A stretch of 64,000 bases of DNA, from NCBI RefSeq assembly GCF_030547005.1, contig NZ_JAUOPN010000004.1, positions 1 to 64,000 of the forward strand, in the 5' to 3' direction. Under the pieces are notes generated by a model. The model searched no databases and was not told the DNA's origin. It was given only the letters and a program-made list of their open reading frames with translations. Numbering within the stretch: the stretch's first letter is position 1; every line of letters begins with the position of its first letter. This document shows, piece after piece, positions 16,368 through 25,320 of the stretch. Source of the DNA: Maribacter sp. 1_MG-2023 (GTDB taxonomy: Bacteria > Bacteroidota > Bacteroidia > Flavobacteriales > Flavobacteriaceae). Made by a program: the position numbers and the translations under genes.

Positions 16368-17374
16368 TGAGAAAATTCATATTCCTTTCAACGCTCTTAT
16401 TTTCATTAATAAGCTTTGCTCAACGCTCAGATTTTAATCATATCGATTTTAAAAAAGCAGATAGCATAGCTGATTATTATAAAGATGCTAGCCTAAGAAA
16501 TTTACCCGTACTTACTCATAATTTGACCACATCATTAGAAACTGATGTCGAAAAATTTAGAGCGATATACACATGGATCAGCACAAACATAGCCAATGAC
16601 TATACTTCTTATGTAAAAATAAGCACCAAAAGAAAAAGGTTTGCTAAAGACAGGCAAGCCTTTTTAGATTGGAATACAAGTATTACACCTAAAGTCTTTA
16701 AAAATTTATTAGAAGACCGAAAAACTGCCTGTACGGGTTATGCATATCTGGTAAAGGAAATGGCAAATTTGGCAGGATTTAAATGTGATATTATCGATGG
16801 CTACGGGCGTACGCCAACCCTATTGTTAGAAGAAGATAGTGCACCCAACCATTCTTGGAACAATATCAAGGTTAATGAAAAATGGTATCTGTGTGATGCT
16901 ACTTGGTCTGCCGGGCAAACAATCATTATTAACGGCACACCATTATTTCAGCAAGATTATTTCGACGGATATTTTCTTGCGGATGCTGAATTATTTGCAA
17001 AAAATCATTTTCCAATACAAAAAGAAGAAGGTCAACCTATAAAAAAGGAAAATCTAGATGCTTTTATTGCGGGACCAGTCATTTACAAAGAAGCTTTTTT
17101 AGCACCGATAATTCCTATTGCCCCAGTTGCAATGCATAATAATATTCCAAAAGGAGCATCGGTAACCTTTACACTACAAGTACCAAAAGAATTTATTGGA
17201 AATACACAACTATTGCTGAACAAAGGTGGGAGTCAAAAAAATGGGAATCCGAATATTATAAAGAAAGAAGGCAAAATAAATCTAGTACAACACTTTGAAA
17301 AGAAAGGACTTTATGACGTTCATATTTCAGTCGAAGATCAACTGATTGCTACTTATGTCATTAAAGTAAAATAG
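16367..17374 (+). CDS. Exported transglutaminase-like (cysteine protease fold) protein
   Basis: 335 residues. Signal peptide RKFIFLSTLLFSLISFAQ. The transglutaminase core has FRAIYTWISTNIAND (about residue 65), the catalytic cysteine in RKTACTGYAYLVKEMANLAG (about 125), histidine in NHSWNNIKV (about 163) and aspartate in WYLCDATWSAG (about 178), so the triad is complete. The second half (from about 240) looks like a beta-sandwich, ending in VHISVEDQLIATYVIKVK. Such bacterial proteins often act as peptidases or cross-linkers in the envelope. Overlaps the upstream regulatory-domain gene by one base. Confidence 0.88.
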   Translation: MRKFIFLSTLLFSLISFAQRSDFNHIDFKKADSIADYYKDASLRNLPVLTHNLTTSLETDVEKFRAIYTWISTNIANDYTSYVKISTKRKRFAKDRQAFLDWNTSITPKVFKNLLEDRKTACTGYAYLVKEMANLAGFKCDIIDGYGRTPTLLLEEDSAPNHSWNNIKVNEKWYLCDATWSAGQTIIINGTPLFQQDYFDGYFLADAELFAKNHFPIQKEEGQPIKKENLDAFIAGPVIYKEAFLAPIIPIAPVAMHNNIPKGASVTFTLQVPKEFIGNTQLLLNKGGSQKNGNPNIIKKEGKINLVQHFEKKGLYDVHISVEDQLIATYVIKVK

Positions 17375-17376
17375 GA

Positions 17377-17898
17377 CTATTCTGGCGGATATTTGCTGAA
17401 TATCTTATCGACTACAGCTTGTAGTTTTTCTGACTTTTCTTGAGGTGTATCACCTTCACGAAACGGACTTTCGCTAACGGCTTGCCAAATCAACATATCT
17501 TTATTAGAATCAACAAAATCAATCTTTAATTCTCTGGTCATTTTTGGACCACCAACCGGAATACCAATGGACACTCCGCCACCAATACCACCATTACCTC
17601 CTCCAAGACCTACGCCAACATTGCTTCCTCCTGTTTGCTCCCTAAATACGGAACTTTTGATATTAATGAACATGTCTGGTTCTTCAGCAAACATAAATCC
17701 TTTTTCGCCTAGAGTAGCATCCATGGCATCCATTAACCTTTTCTCGTCCAATTTGCTTAAACCAGTTTCCATATCACCAAAATAGTTATAGGTGGCATAT
17801 GATGTAAAATCGGTCTGATCATCGTAATCATAATTGACCCTCGCAGATCCGCAAGAAGTTAAAACTAGTATTACAACACTAAAAAAAAGGATTCTCAT
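17377..17898 (-). CDS. DUF4136 lipoprotein
   Basis: 173 residues. Lipoprotein signal MRILFFSVVILVLTSCGS. The mature domain begins RVNYDYDDQTDFTSYATYNY, the opening of DUF4136 (V..DYD...DF..Y.TY.W), followed by LDEKRLMDAMDATLGEKGF and DMFINIKSS, a glycine-rich loop VGVGLGGGNGGIGGGVSIG (about 95-115), and TRELKIDFVDSNKDMLIWQAVSES, all in family order. Role unknown; such lipoproteins are periplasm-facing and often found among envelope-stress genes. The gene converges on the transglutaminase gene with a two-base gap and has its own start region about 100 bases from the channel gene. Confidence 0.88.
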   Translation of the reverse strand: MRILFFSVVILVLTSCGSARVNYDYDDQTDFTSYATYNYFGDMETGLSKLDEKRLMDAMDATLGEKGFMFAEEPDMFINIKSSVFREQTGGSNVGVGLGGGNGGIGGGVSIGIPVGGPKMTRELKIDFVDSNKDMLIWQAVSESPFREGDTPQEKSEKLQAVVDKIFSKYPPE

Positions 17899-17995
17899 GA
17901 TATTGCATTTTCTTAAATTTAAAGAAAATAAAAGAGTAATATATGTTTTTGAGAAGGTATTCGACTAAGCGGTATACCTAAAACTTCCAATACTC

Positions 17996-18700
17996 CTATT
18001 CTTTCTTATCAACAGACGTAGTAAGCGCTGAAGAAATTATTCCTGTAGGAATAGCTACGACTCCTAAACCAATCATTAAAATAAGAAAAGTAAAAACTTT
18101 ACCACCAACTGTAATCGGGTAAACATCTCCATAACCAACAGTAGTTAGTGTAATAATTGCCCACCAAAGACTATCAAAAATAGATGCAAAATGCTCAGGC
18201 TGAGCTTCATTTTCAAAGTAGTAAATACCTACAGACGCAAAATATATCAATATTAAAGTAACAAATAAGAACAGAAGTATTTCTTCTTTTGCCGTACTAA
18301 TTGCAGCTGTAAAACGCTTAATGGCTTTATTATACCGCATTAGTTTAAGAATACGGAATAATCTTAAAAACCGTAACGCCCTAAGGGACCTTAAATCAAC
18401 CCCTAATGCTAAATAAAAAGGTAGTATTGCTAAAAAGTCAATTATTCCGAAGAAACTAAATATAAATTTATGTTTGGTATCTGCAACATAAATACGAAGC
18501 AAGTATTCTATGGTAAAGACTACCACACAGAAAATTTCAATTACTCTTAAAATTTTTCTAGTATTGGGCTCTAAATCTGGTACAGTTTCAAATGAAAAAG
18601 CAACAATAGAAATGAAGATTAAAATCTGAATGAAATAGGCGAAAATCCTACTTTTTCCGTTATCATTTATTTCAACAATATTTTTGAGGTATTGTTTCAT
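17996..18700 (-). CDS. Voltage-gated-type potassium channel, six helices
   Basis: 234 residues. A voltage-sensor-like domain (S1-S4) precedes the pore. S4 is LRSLRALRFLRLFRILKLMRY, with arginines at every third position (about 103-123). The pore loop is SLWWAIITLTTVGYGDVYPIT, containing the K+ selectivity filter TVGYGD (about residue 190). S6 is VFTFLILMIGLGVVAIPTGIIS. No cytoplasmic RCK or cyclic-nucleotide domain follows, so it is a bare Kv-like tetramer subunit. The gene starts eight bases after the obgE stop and is probably transcribed with it. Confidence 0.92.
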   Translation of the reverse strand: MKQYLKNIVEINDNGKSRIFAYFIQILIFISIVAFSFETVPDLEPNTRKILRVIEIFCVVVFTIEYLLRIYVADTKHKFIFSFFGIIDFLAILPFYLALGVDLRSLRALRFLRLFRILKLMRYNKAIKRFTAAISTAKEEILLFLFVTLILIYFASVGIYYFENEAQPEHFASIFDSLWWAIITLTTVGYGDVYPITVGGKVFTFLILMIGLGVVAIPTGIISSALTTSVDKKE

Positions 18701-18708
18701 AATTCGTT

Positions 18709-19710
18709 TTAAGAGTTAAGCATAGCCCAAAGTTTATCTTTCAATTCTACGATACCCATTTGCGCTACAGACGATATAAACATGAAAGGCGTACCGTTCA
18801 AATCTTTGTTCAATTCTTCTCTCATTTCATCCATCAATTCCTGATCTAGCATATCGCTTTTAGAAACACAAATAAGTCGTTCTTTATCTAACAACTCAGG
18901 ATTATAACGTCTTAACTCATCTAGTAAAATTTCATATTCCTTGCTGATATCTTTACTATCGGCTGGTATTAAAAATAATAGATTCGAGTTACGTTCAATA
19001 TGTCTTAAAAAATAATGACCTAAGCCTTTACCTTCTGCAGCACCTTCAATAATACCAGGAATATCTGCCATTACAAAACTCTTAAAGTCTCGATATTCCA
19101 CAATACCTAAATTAGGTTTTAATGTGGTAAACTCGTAATCGGCAATTTTTGGTTTTGCCGAAGTTATCACAGATAATAAAGTAGACTTACCTGCATTAGG
19201 GAAACCAACAAGACCAACATCTGCCAATACTTTAAGCTCTAAAAGAAACTCACCTTCTAGACCGTCCATACCTGGTTGAGCATATCTAGGTGTTTGGTTT
19301 GTAGAAGTTCTAAAGTGCCAGTTACCTCGACCACCCATACCACCTTTCAGCAGAACTGTTTCTTCGCCATGTTCAGTAACTTCAAAAAGCACTTCTTTGG
19401 TCTCAAAATCTTTAACTACCGTACCTAATGGCACATCTAAGTACACATCTTCGCCATCTGCCCCAGTACTTCGGCTTTTACTACCGTGAGAACCATGACC
19501 AGCCTTAAAATGCTTTGTGTATTTAAAATTGATTAAGGTCCAAAGGTTCTCGTTACCTCGAACAATTATATGTCCCCCACGACCACCATCACCACCATCA
19601 GGACCACCTTTGGTAATAAATTTTTCACGATGCAAATGCACAGATCCCTTGCCTCCTTTACCAGAAGTCAAACCCACTTTTACGTAGTCAACAAAATTAC
19701 CTTCGGTCAT
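18709..19710 (-). CDS. obgE: Obg-family GTPase
   Basis: 333 residues. The N-terminal Obg fold is glycine-rich: [34 protein letters not shown] and [13 protein letters not shown] (residues 1-160). The G domain has G1 [12 protein letters not shown] (about 166), the switch region [14 protein letters not shown]3 [17 protein letters not shown], and G4-like CVSKSDM. It ends at about residue 333 without the OCT domain of some Firmicutes Obg proteins, which is normal in this phylum. Obg binds the 50S subunit and links ribosome assembly to GTP/ppGpp levels. It follows hpt-adk by 56 bases. Confidence 0.96.
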   Translation of the reverse strand: MTEGNFVDYVKVGLTSGKGGKGSVHLHREKFITKGGPDGGDGGRGGHIIVRGNENLWTLINFKYTKHFKAGHGSHGSKSRSTGADGEDVYLDVPLGTVVKDFETKEVLFEVTEHGEETVLLKGGMGGRGNWHFRTSTNQTPRYAQPGMDGLEGEFLLELKVLADVGLVGFPNAGKSTLLSVITSAKPKIADYEFTTLKPNLGIVEYRDFKSFVMADIPGIIEGAAEGKGLGHYFLRHIERNSNLLFLIPADSKDISKEYEILLDELRRYNPELLDKERLICVSKSDMLDQELMDEMREELNKDLNGTPFMFISSVAQMGIVELKDKLWAMLNS

Positions 19711-19766
19711 TGTTATTCTTTCAGTTCAAAAGATTATAGCAAACAAATTGCTATAAAAAATCGATA

Positions 19767-20876
19767 TTATTTTAAGCCTTCGATTACTTCGGTCAGGCGT
19801 TCGGTAATATCAGCTATTGAGCCAATACCATTTACGCTATGAAACTTACCTTGAGCTTCGTAAAATTCTTTTACAGGAGTAGTTTTTGCATTGTACTCAT
19901 CAAAACGATTTCTAATTTTAGCTACATCTTGATCATCTGTTCTACCACTTACCTTACCTCGCTCTAAAAGACGATCAATTAAAATTTCGTCATTTGCCTC
20001 TAAAGCGATAGTGGCATTAACGCCCATATCTTTAGACTCTAAGAAATTATCAAGAGCTTCGGCTTGTGCAGCAGTTCTAGGGAAACCGTCAAAAATGAAA
20101 CCGTCAGCATCAGCGTTCTTCTCCACTTCTTCTTGTAACATTTTAATCGTAACTTCATCTGGCACTAGCTCTCCTTTATCAATATAAGACTTAGCCAAAG
20201 TGCCCAACTCCGTTCCGTTTTTGATATTGAATCTAAAAACATCTCCGGTAGAAATATGCTTTAAATTATATTTTTCTTTTAGAAATTGTGCTTGTGTGCC
20301 CTTGCCGGCTCCTGGCTTACCAAAGAGTACAAGATTAATCATATGTTTCTGGTTTAATTGGTATACTTCTTTTAAATTTCGTCCTTGTTCTTTATAATCT
20401 AGACCATAACCAACAATAAAATTGTCGGGTATAGCCAAGCCGAAATAGTCAATGGCGTATTCGCCCTTGTATACATCTGGCTTATAAAAAAGACTGGCTA
20501 TTTTAAATTCTTTAACCTTGGTTTTAGAAAATAAATGCACCAATTTCTGCAAGGTACGCCCTGTATCAATAATATCTTCTAAAATAATGACACTACGCCC
20601 CTCTATATTGTCTGGCACATCTAACAATGTCTCTACAATACCCGTAGATGTTAAGCCTTGGTAAGAACTTAACCTTACAAAAGAGACTTCACATGGATAA
20701 TTATAAGCTTTTAATAAATCTGAAATGAACATAAAAGAGCCATTTAACACGCCAACAAAAATGGGTGTCTCATCTTTATAATCTTCGGCAATTTTATCTG
20801 CAACCGTTTTTACAGCCTGCAAAATTTCAGATTCGCTGAGATAAGGTTTAAAAAACTTGTCGTGAATTTGTATCAA
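19767..20876 (-). CDS. hpt-adk: Fused hypoxanthine phosphoribosyltransferase and adenylate kinase
   Basis: 369 residues with two enzymes in one chain. Residues 1 to about 175 are a purine phosphoribosyltransferase: FVGVLNGSFMFISDL, and the PRPP loop VIILEDIIDTGRTL (about 97-110), with the C-terminal FIVGYGLDY. From about 179, INLVLFGKPGAGKGTQAQFL is the adenylate kinase P-loop, followed by STGDVFR, GFIFDGFPRT and a short LID (LLERGKVSGRTDDQDVAKIRNRF) without zinc cysteines. Together they would salvage hypoxanthine/guanine and balance adenine nucleotides. This fusion is widespread in Flavobacteriaceae. An internal Met near 179 could also allow separate adk translation. Confidence 0.95.
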   Translation of the reverse strand: MIQIHDKFFKPYLSESEILQAVKTVADKIAEDYKDETPIFVGVLNGSFMFISDLLKAYNYPCEVSFVRLSSYQGLTSTGIVETLLDVPDNIEGRSVIILEDIIDTGRTLQKLVHLFSKTKVKEFKIASLFYKPDVYKGEYAIDYFGLAIPDNFIVGYGLDYKEQGRNLKEVYQLNQKHMINLVLFGKPGAGKGTQAQFLKEKYNLKHISTGDVFRFNIKNGTELGTLAKSYIDKGELVPDEVTIKMLQEEVEKNADADGFIFDGFPRTAAQAEALDNFLESKDMGVNATIALEANDEILIDRLLERGKVSGRTDDQDVAKIRNRFDEYNAKTTPVKEFYEAQGKFHSVNGIGSIADITERLTEVIEGLK

Positions 20877-20899
20877 TTTTCATAAATTATCAAGGTTTG

Positions 20900-20907
20900 C
20901 AAAGATA
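20900..20907 (-). promoter_or_regulatory. Probable -7 promoter element of hpt-adk-obgE
   Basis: Minus-strand TATCTTTG matches TAnnTTTG exactly, 24 bases before the hpt-adk start codon. No good -33 TTG was seen at the usual distance. Confidence 0.4.
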
Positions 20908-20940
20908 AGGTATTGCCTTGTGTTTTTGATTAGAAAGGAA

Positions 20941-20969
20941 TTGGTTTCTAAGATTTAACCGTATTTTTG
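20941..20969 (+). promoter_or_regulatory. Promoter of purK-purE
   Basis: TTG at 20941-20943 and TATTTTTG at 20962-20969, separated by 18 bases. This fits the Bacteroidota primary-sigma consensus (TTG/TTTG, 17-19 spacer, TAnnTTTG). Transcription should start around 20975, about 38 bases before the purK ATG. Confidence 0.7.
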
Positions 20970-21012
20970 TAGTACTTAAGGCGTTTTCTTAACTGCCCAA
21001 AGCAACAATTAT

Positions 21013-22167
21013 ATGGATTATTTTTCATCAGGTTTTAAATTAGGCATTTTAGGTGGTGGTCAACTCGGTAAAATGATGTTGTACGAAACACGAAAATGGG
21101 ATATTTACACTAAAGTTCTAGACGCTTCTTCTGAAGCTCCAAGTAGAATGTCTTGTAACGAGTTTGTTCAAGGCAGTCTATTAGATTTTGATACAGTATA
21201 CAATTTCGGTAAAGATGTAGATGTCTTGACCATTGAGATTGAAAATGTAAATCTTGATGCTTTAGAGAAATTAGAAGATGAAGGCATAAAAGTATACCCA
21301 CAACCAAAAGCGTTACGTATTATTCAAAATAAGGCAAAACAGAAATTATTCTACGTTGACAATGACATACCTAATGCAGATTTTCAGCGCTTTGCGTATT
21401 TGAGTGAAATTGAAGATAGTATTGAAAACGGAGGCTTAAAATTTCCATTTGTTTGGAAAGTAGCTCAATTTGGTTATGACGGACAGGGAGTAAAAGTTGT
21501 TCGCAGTTTAGCCGATTTAAAAGGATTACCCGCTGGTGAGTGTATTACAGAAACTATGATTCCGTTTAAAAACGAATTAGCAGTAATCGTTTCAAGAAAT
21601 ACTGAAGGAGAAATTAAAACCTATCCAGTGGTAGAAATGGAATTTCATCCAGAAGCCAACCAAGTAGAATACGTGATTTGTCCTGCTCGTATTGATGAAA
21701 ACGTGGCTAAAAAAGCAAGAGCACTAGCATTAAAAGTAGCGGATAAAATAGGGCTTACAGGTTTGTTAGCCGTTGAAATGTTCCAAACCGAAGATGACAA
21801 AATATTGGTGAACGAAGTAGCACCCAGACCACATAACAGTGGGCATTATAGTATAGAAGCTAGTTACACGAACCAATTTGAGCAACATATACGTAGCATT
21901 CTAGCTTTACCTTTGGGCAACACCGATAGCAAAGTAGCTGGTGTAATGGTGAATTTGGTAGGATCGGAAAATCATACTGGTGATGTGCTTTATAAAAATA
22001 TAGAAGAAATTTTAGCGATGGAAGGTGTTACCCCGCATATATATGGAAAGGCACAAACCAGACCATTTCGTAAAATGGGACATGTAACTATCGTAAATAA
22101 TGATTTAGCAAAAGCTAGAGCTATTGCTGAAAAAGTTAAGTCAACAATTCAAGTGATTTCAAAATAA
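21013..22167 (+). CDS. purK: N5-carboxyaminoimidazole ribonucleotide synthase
   Basis: 384 residues, ATP-grasp fold. The N-terminal nucleotide-binding loop is FKLGILGGGQLGKMMLYE (about residue 8), followed by VLTIEIENVNLDALEKLE, the ATP-grasp KFPFVWKVAQFGYDGQGVKVV with G-rich loop, and the metal site NEVAPRPHNSGHYSIEAS (about 263), the signature of PurK. It converts AIR plus bicarbonate and ATP to N5-CAIR in purine synthesis. purE follows five bases downstream, so the two enzymes of this step pair are co-translated. The order purK then purE is the reverse of E. coli. Confidence 0.97.
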   Translation: MDYFSSGFKLGILGGGQLGKMMLYETRKWDIYTKVLDASSEAPSRMSCNEFVQGSLLDFDTVYNFGKDVDVLTIEIENVNLDALEKLEDEGIKVYPQPKALRIIQNKAKQKLFYVDNDIPNADFQRFAYLSEIEDSIENGGLKFPFVWKVAQFGYDGQGVKVVRSLADLKGLPAGECITETMIPFKNELAVIVSRNTEGEIKTYPVVEMEFHPEANQVEYVICPARIDENVAKKARALALKVADKIGLTGLLAVEMFQTEDDKILVNEVAPRPHNSGHYSIEASYTNQFEQHIRSILALPLGNTDSKVAGVMVNLVGSENHTGDVLYKNIEEILAMEGVTPHIYGKAQTRPFRKMGHVTIVNNDLAKARAIAEKVKSTIQVISK

Positions 22168-22172
22168 AAAAC

Positions 22173-22661
22173 ATGAGTAAAGTAGCCGTAGTAATGGGTA
22201 GTACAAGTGACATGCCTGTAATGCAAGATGCCATAGACATTTTAAAAGGTTTTGATATAGAGGTAGATGTAGATATTGTATCTGCCCATAGAACACCAGA
22301 AAAATTGTTCGATTTCAGTAAAAACGCTCATACCAACGGCTATTCTGTAATTATTGCAGGCGCTGGCGGTGCAGCTCATTTACCAGGCATGGTAGCTTCT
22401 ATGTCTCCGTTACCTGTAATTGGTGTTCCTGTAAAAAGTAGCAATTCTATTGATGGATGGGATTCTGTGCTATCTATTCTTCAAATGCCAGGCGGCGTAC
22501 CAGTTGCCACTGTCGCACTTAACGGCGCTAAAAATGCAGGAATTTTAGCTGCACAGATTATTGGTAGTTCAGACAAATGTGTGTTGGACAAAATTATTCT
22601 ATACAAAGAAGGTTTGAAACAAAAAGTTATCGATGGCGCTAAAGCTGTAAATAGCAAATAG
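22173..22661 (+). CDS. purE: N5-carboxyaminoimidazole ribonucleotide mutase
   Basis: 162 residues, class I PurE length. It starts KVAVVMGSTSDMPVMQDAIDIL, with the substrate-binding GS(T/S)SD motif, then VDIVSAHRTPEKLFDFS with the catalytic-site SAHRTP, and the glycine-rich IIAGAGGAAHLPGMVASMSPLPVIGVPV, all typical. It rearranges N5-CAIR to CAIR, using the product of PurK. It is the second gene of the purKE unit; the downstream peptidase gene begins 37 bases on. Confidence 0.97.
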   Translation: MSKVAVVMGSTSDMPVMQDAIDILKGFDIEVDVDIVSAHRTPEKLFDFSKNAHTNGYSVIIAGAGGAAHLPGMVASMSPLPVIGVPVKSSNSIDGWDSVLSILQMPGGVPVATVALNGAKNAGILAAQIIGSSDKCVLDKIILYKEGLKQKVIDGAKAVNSK

Positions 22662-22698
22662 TCTCAATACTCAAATCTAATTTCACAATACTAGAAAT

Positions 22699-24720
22699 AT
22701 GAATCCATTATTATCCCCATTTGATACCGCTCCATTTTCACAAATAGAAAACGAGCATTTTAAGCCAGCATTTCTACAATCTATTGAAGACGCTAGGGCA
22801 GAAATAGATGCCATCACTAAAAATACCGATGCGCCTACATTTGAAAACACGATCGAAGCCTTAGAATTTTCAGGACAGCAATTAGATAGAATATCAAGTG
22901 TGTTTTTCAACTTGAATTCTGCAGAAACAAATGACGAGATTCAGAAAATCGCTCAAGAGGTTTCTCCGTTATTATCAGAATTCGGTAATGACATTACATT
23001 AAACGAAGACCTGTTCAAAAGAGTAAAAGCAGTTTATGATCAAAAGGATAATTTAGACCTAACTGTTGAGCAAAACACATTATTAGATAAAAAGTACAAG
23101 AGTTTTAGTAGAAACGGAGCTAATCTATCCGAAGAAAAGAAAACACGCTTAAGAGCTATAGATGCCAAATTGGCTAAACTTAAATTGACTTTTGGTGAGA
23201 ATGTACTAGCCGAAACCAATAAATATCAATTACACCTTACGGATGAAGCTGATTTAGACGGATTACCGGAAGGTGAAAAAGAAGCTGCTGCACAGTTGGC
23301 TATTTCAAAAGGTAAAGAAGATGGTTGGATGATTACTTTAGATTATCCTAGCTATATTCCTTTTATGAAGTACGCCAAAAATAGGGAGTTAAGAAAAGAA
23401 CTTTCAATGGCATTTGGTAGTAGAGCATTTCATAACGACAAGTTAGATAATCAAGAAAACGTTCTTGATATTGCAAAGTTACGTTTTGAGAGAGCCAATC
23501 TTTTAGGGTATAAAACACACGCCAACTTCGTTCTTGAAGAACGTATGGCAGAAACACCAGAAAAAGTACATTCATTCTTAAACGAGTTATTAGCAAAAGC
23601 GAAGCCAGCTGCAGAACGTGAGTTTAAACAACTAGAAGATTTCGCCAAAAAACTAGATAATATTGACCGTTTAGAAAAATGGGACAGTAGTTATTATTCT
23701 GAAAAATTAAAGCAAGAATTATTTAATTTAGATGACGAAAAACTGAAGCCGTATTTCAAACTTGAAAATGTCATTAACGGCGTATTTAAAGTAGCAGAAA
23801 ACTTATTCGACTTACAGTTCGAAGAAGTACATGACATTGAAAAATATCATGACGAGGTAAAAACTTATAAGGTTTATGATGCCGATAAAAATTTCGTATC
23901 ACTTTTTTATGCCGATTTTCACCCAAGAGCAGGTAAACGCGGTGGCGCATGGATGACATCTTACAAATCGCAATGGAAGCGAAATGGAGAAAATGTGCGT
24001 CCGCATATATCAAACGTGTGCAACTTTACTCCGTCAACAAAAAGTAAGCCTTCATTACTGACATTTAACGAGGTTACGACCTTGTTTCATGAATTCGGAC
24101 ACGGTTTACACGGCATGTTGGCAAACACCACTTACCCTAGCTTATCTGGAACATCTGTTTTTTGGGACTTTGTAGAATTACCAAGTCAGGTTTTAGAAAA
24201 CTGGTGTTATGAAAAAGAAGCATTGGAACTGTTTGCAAAACACTACGAAACCGGCGAAACCATACCTATGGAACTGGTTGAAAAAATAAAAGAGTCTGCC
24301 ACTTTTCAAGAAGGGATGCAGACCTTACGTCAATTAAGTTTTGGATTATTAGATATGTCTTGGCACGGTATTGACCCATCAGGTATTACCGATGTAAAAG
24401 CACATGAAGATGAGGCTTTCAAAGACACAAGCCTATACCCAGAAACACCAGAAACTTGTATGAGTACAGCATTCTCGCATATTTTTCAAGGAGGTTATTC
24501 ATCTGGATATTATAGTTATAAATGGGCAGAAGTTTTAGATGCAGACGCCTTTGCATACTTTAAAGAAGAAGGTATTTTCAATAAAGAAGTCGCAACTAAA
24601 TTTAAAGACAATGTGCTTTCACAAGGTGGTACTGAAAACCCAATGATTTTGTATAAAAGATTTAGAGGAGCAGAACCAAAGGTTGAGGCATTGCTAGAAA
24701 GAGCTGGATTACTGAACTAG
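22699..24720 (+). CDS. dcp: M3 family metallopeptidase (Dcp/oligopeptidase A type)
   Basis: 673 residues, full length for the family and without signal peptide, so probably cytoplasmic. The zinc site is TTLFHEFGHGLHGMLA (HExxH, about residue 463), with the downstream glutamate expected in the FVELPSQVLENW segment (about 491-500), a hallmark of M3 peptidases. The C-terminal FSHIFQGGYSSGYYSYKWAEVLDADAFAYF carries the substrate-binding tyrosines. The enzyme should trim short peptides, either as dipeptidyl carboxypeptidase or oligopeptidase; the sequence does not separate these. It lies downstream of purE. Confidence 0.94.
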   Translation: MNPLLSPFDTAPFSQIENEHFKPAFLQSIEDARAEIDAITKNTDAPTFENTIEALEFSGQQLDRISSVFFNLNSAETNDEIQKIAQEVSPLLSEFGNDITLNEDLFKRVKAVYDQKDNLDLTVEQNTLLDKKYKSFSRNGANLSEEKKTRLRAIDAKLAKLKLTFGENVLAETNKYQLHLTDEADLDGLPEGEKEAAAQLAISKGKEDGWMITLDYPSYIPFMKYAKNRELRKELSMAFGSRAFHNDKLDNQENVLDIAKLRFERANLLGYKTHANFVLEERMAETPEKVHSFLNELLAKAKPAAEREFKQLEDFAKKLDNIDRLEKWDSSYYSEKLKQELFNLDDEKLKPYFKLENVINGVFKVAENLFDLQFEEVHDIEKYHDEVKTYKVYDADKNFVSLFYADFHPRAGKRGGAWMTSYKSQWKRNGENVRPHISNVCNFTPSTKSKPSLLTFNEVTTLFHEFGHGLHGMLANTTYPSLSGTSVFWDFVELPSQVLENWCYEKEALELFAKHYETGETIPMELVEKIKESATFQEGMQTLRQLSFGLLDMSWHGIDPSGITDVKAHEDEAFKDTSLYPETPETCMSTAFSHIFQGGYSSGYYSYKWAEVLDADAFAYFKEEGIFNKEVATKFKDNVLSQGGTENPMILYKRFRGAEPKVEALLERAGLLN

Positions 24721-25320
24721 TTCAATTTCAAAAATATCTAGCAACTCTACAGAAAAATTAAAAAACCTGATATTGACTTATGAATATTATTCAGAATCCA
24801 TATCAGGTTAATTTAGTACAAGAAACTACGTACTTCATTAAAATAGTAAAACTGTATACCCATTATAATACCGACCATAAGACTCATTTCTTTTAGAACT
24901 AAATTGGTGAATAGTATTTATAATTTCAACCTCTAATTTTATCCGCCAATCATTCTTATTTAGGTTAATTTTAACCAATACATATTATAATTATAAGTTA
25001 TATCCAGATTAAAATCCTTTTCGTAAATAAACTCCGAAATCACTGCAATATATGTGGTTAAACATCTACGGAGAACAAATAAAACGAACACCCCTTAGGT
25101 GAACCCTAAATCCCACCTTCATATTATCCTTGTACGCATTACGAAAAATAAATGTTCAGACATTGAAGCAACTGGCTTTAGATATCTAAAAAACTTACAA
25201 ACCTTCTACAAATCAAATATTTATTAATTATATTGTAGCCAATTAACTACAACATAACCTTACATTCAAAACCATCCCCGGTTTTGTTTTCACTTGTTAA
25301 TTATTAAACTCTTGAATGAA
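24721..25320. other. 600-base intergenic region upstream of the PAS kinase
   Basis: An inverted repeat AACCTGATAT (24764-24773) / ATATCAGGTT (24800-24809) with a 26-base loop lies shortly after the peptidase gene; it may slow transcription but lacks a clear T-run. The remaining 480 bases hold no ORF or RNA gene that I recognise. It probably contains the control region for the kinase. Confidence 0.5.
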
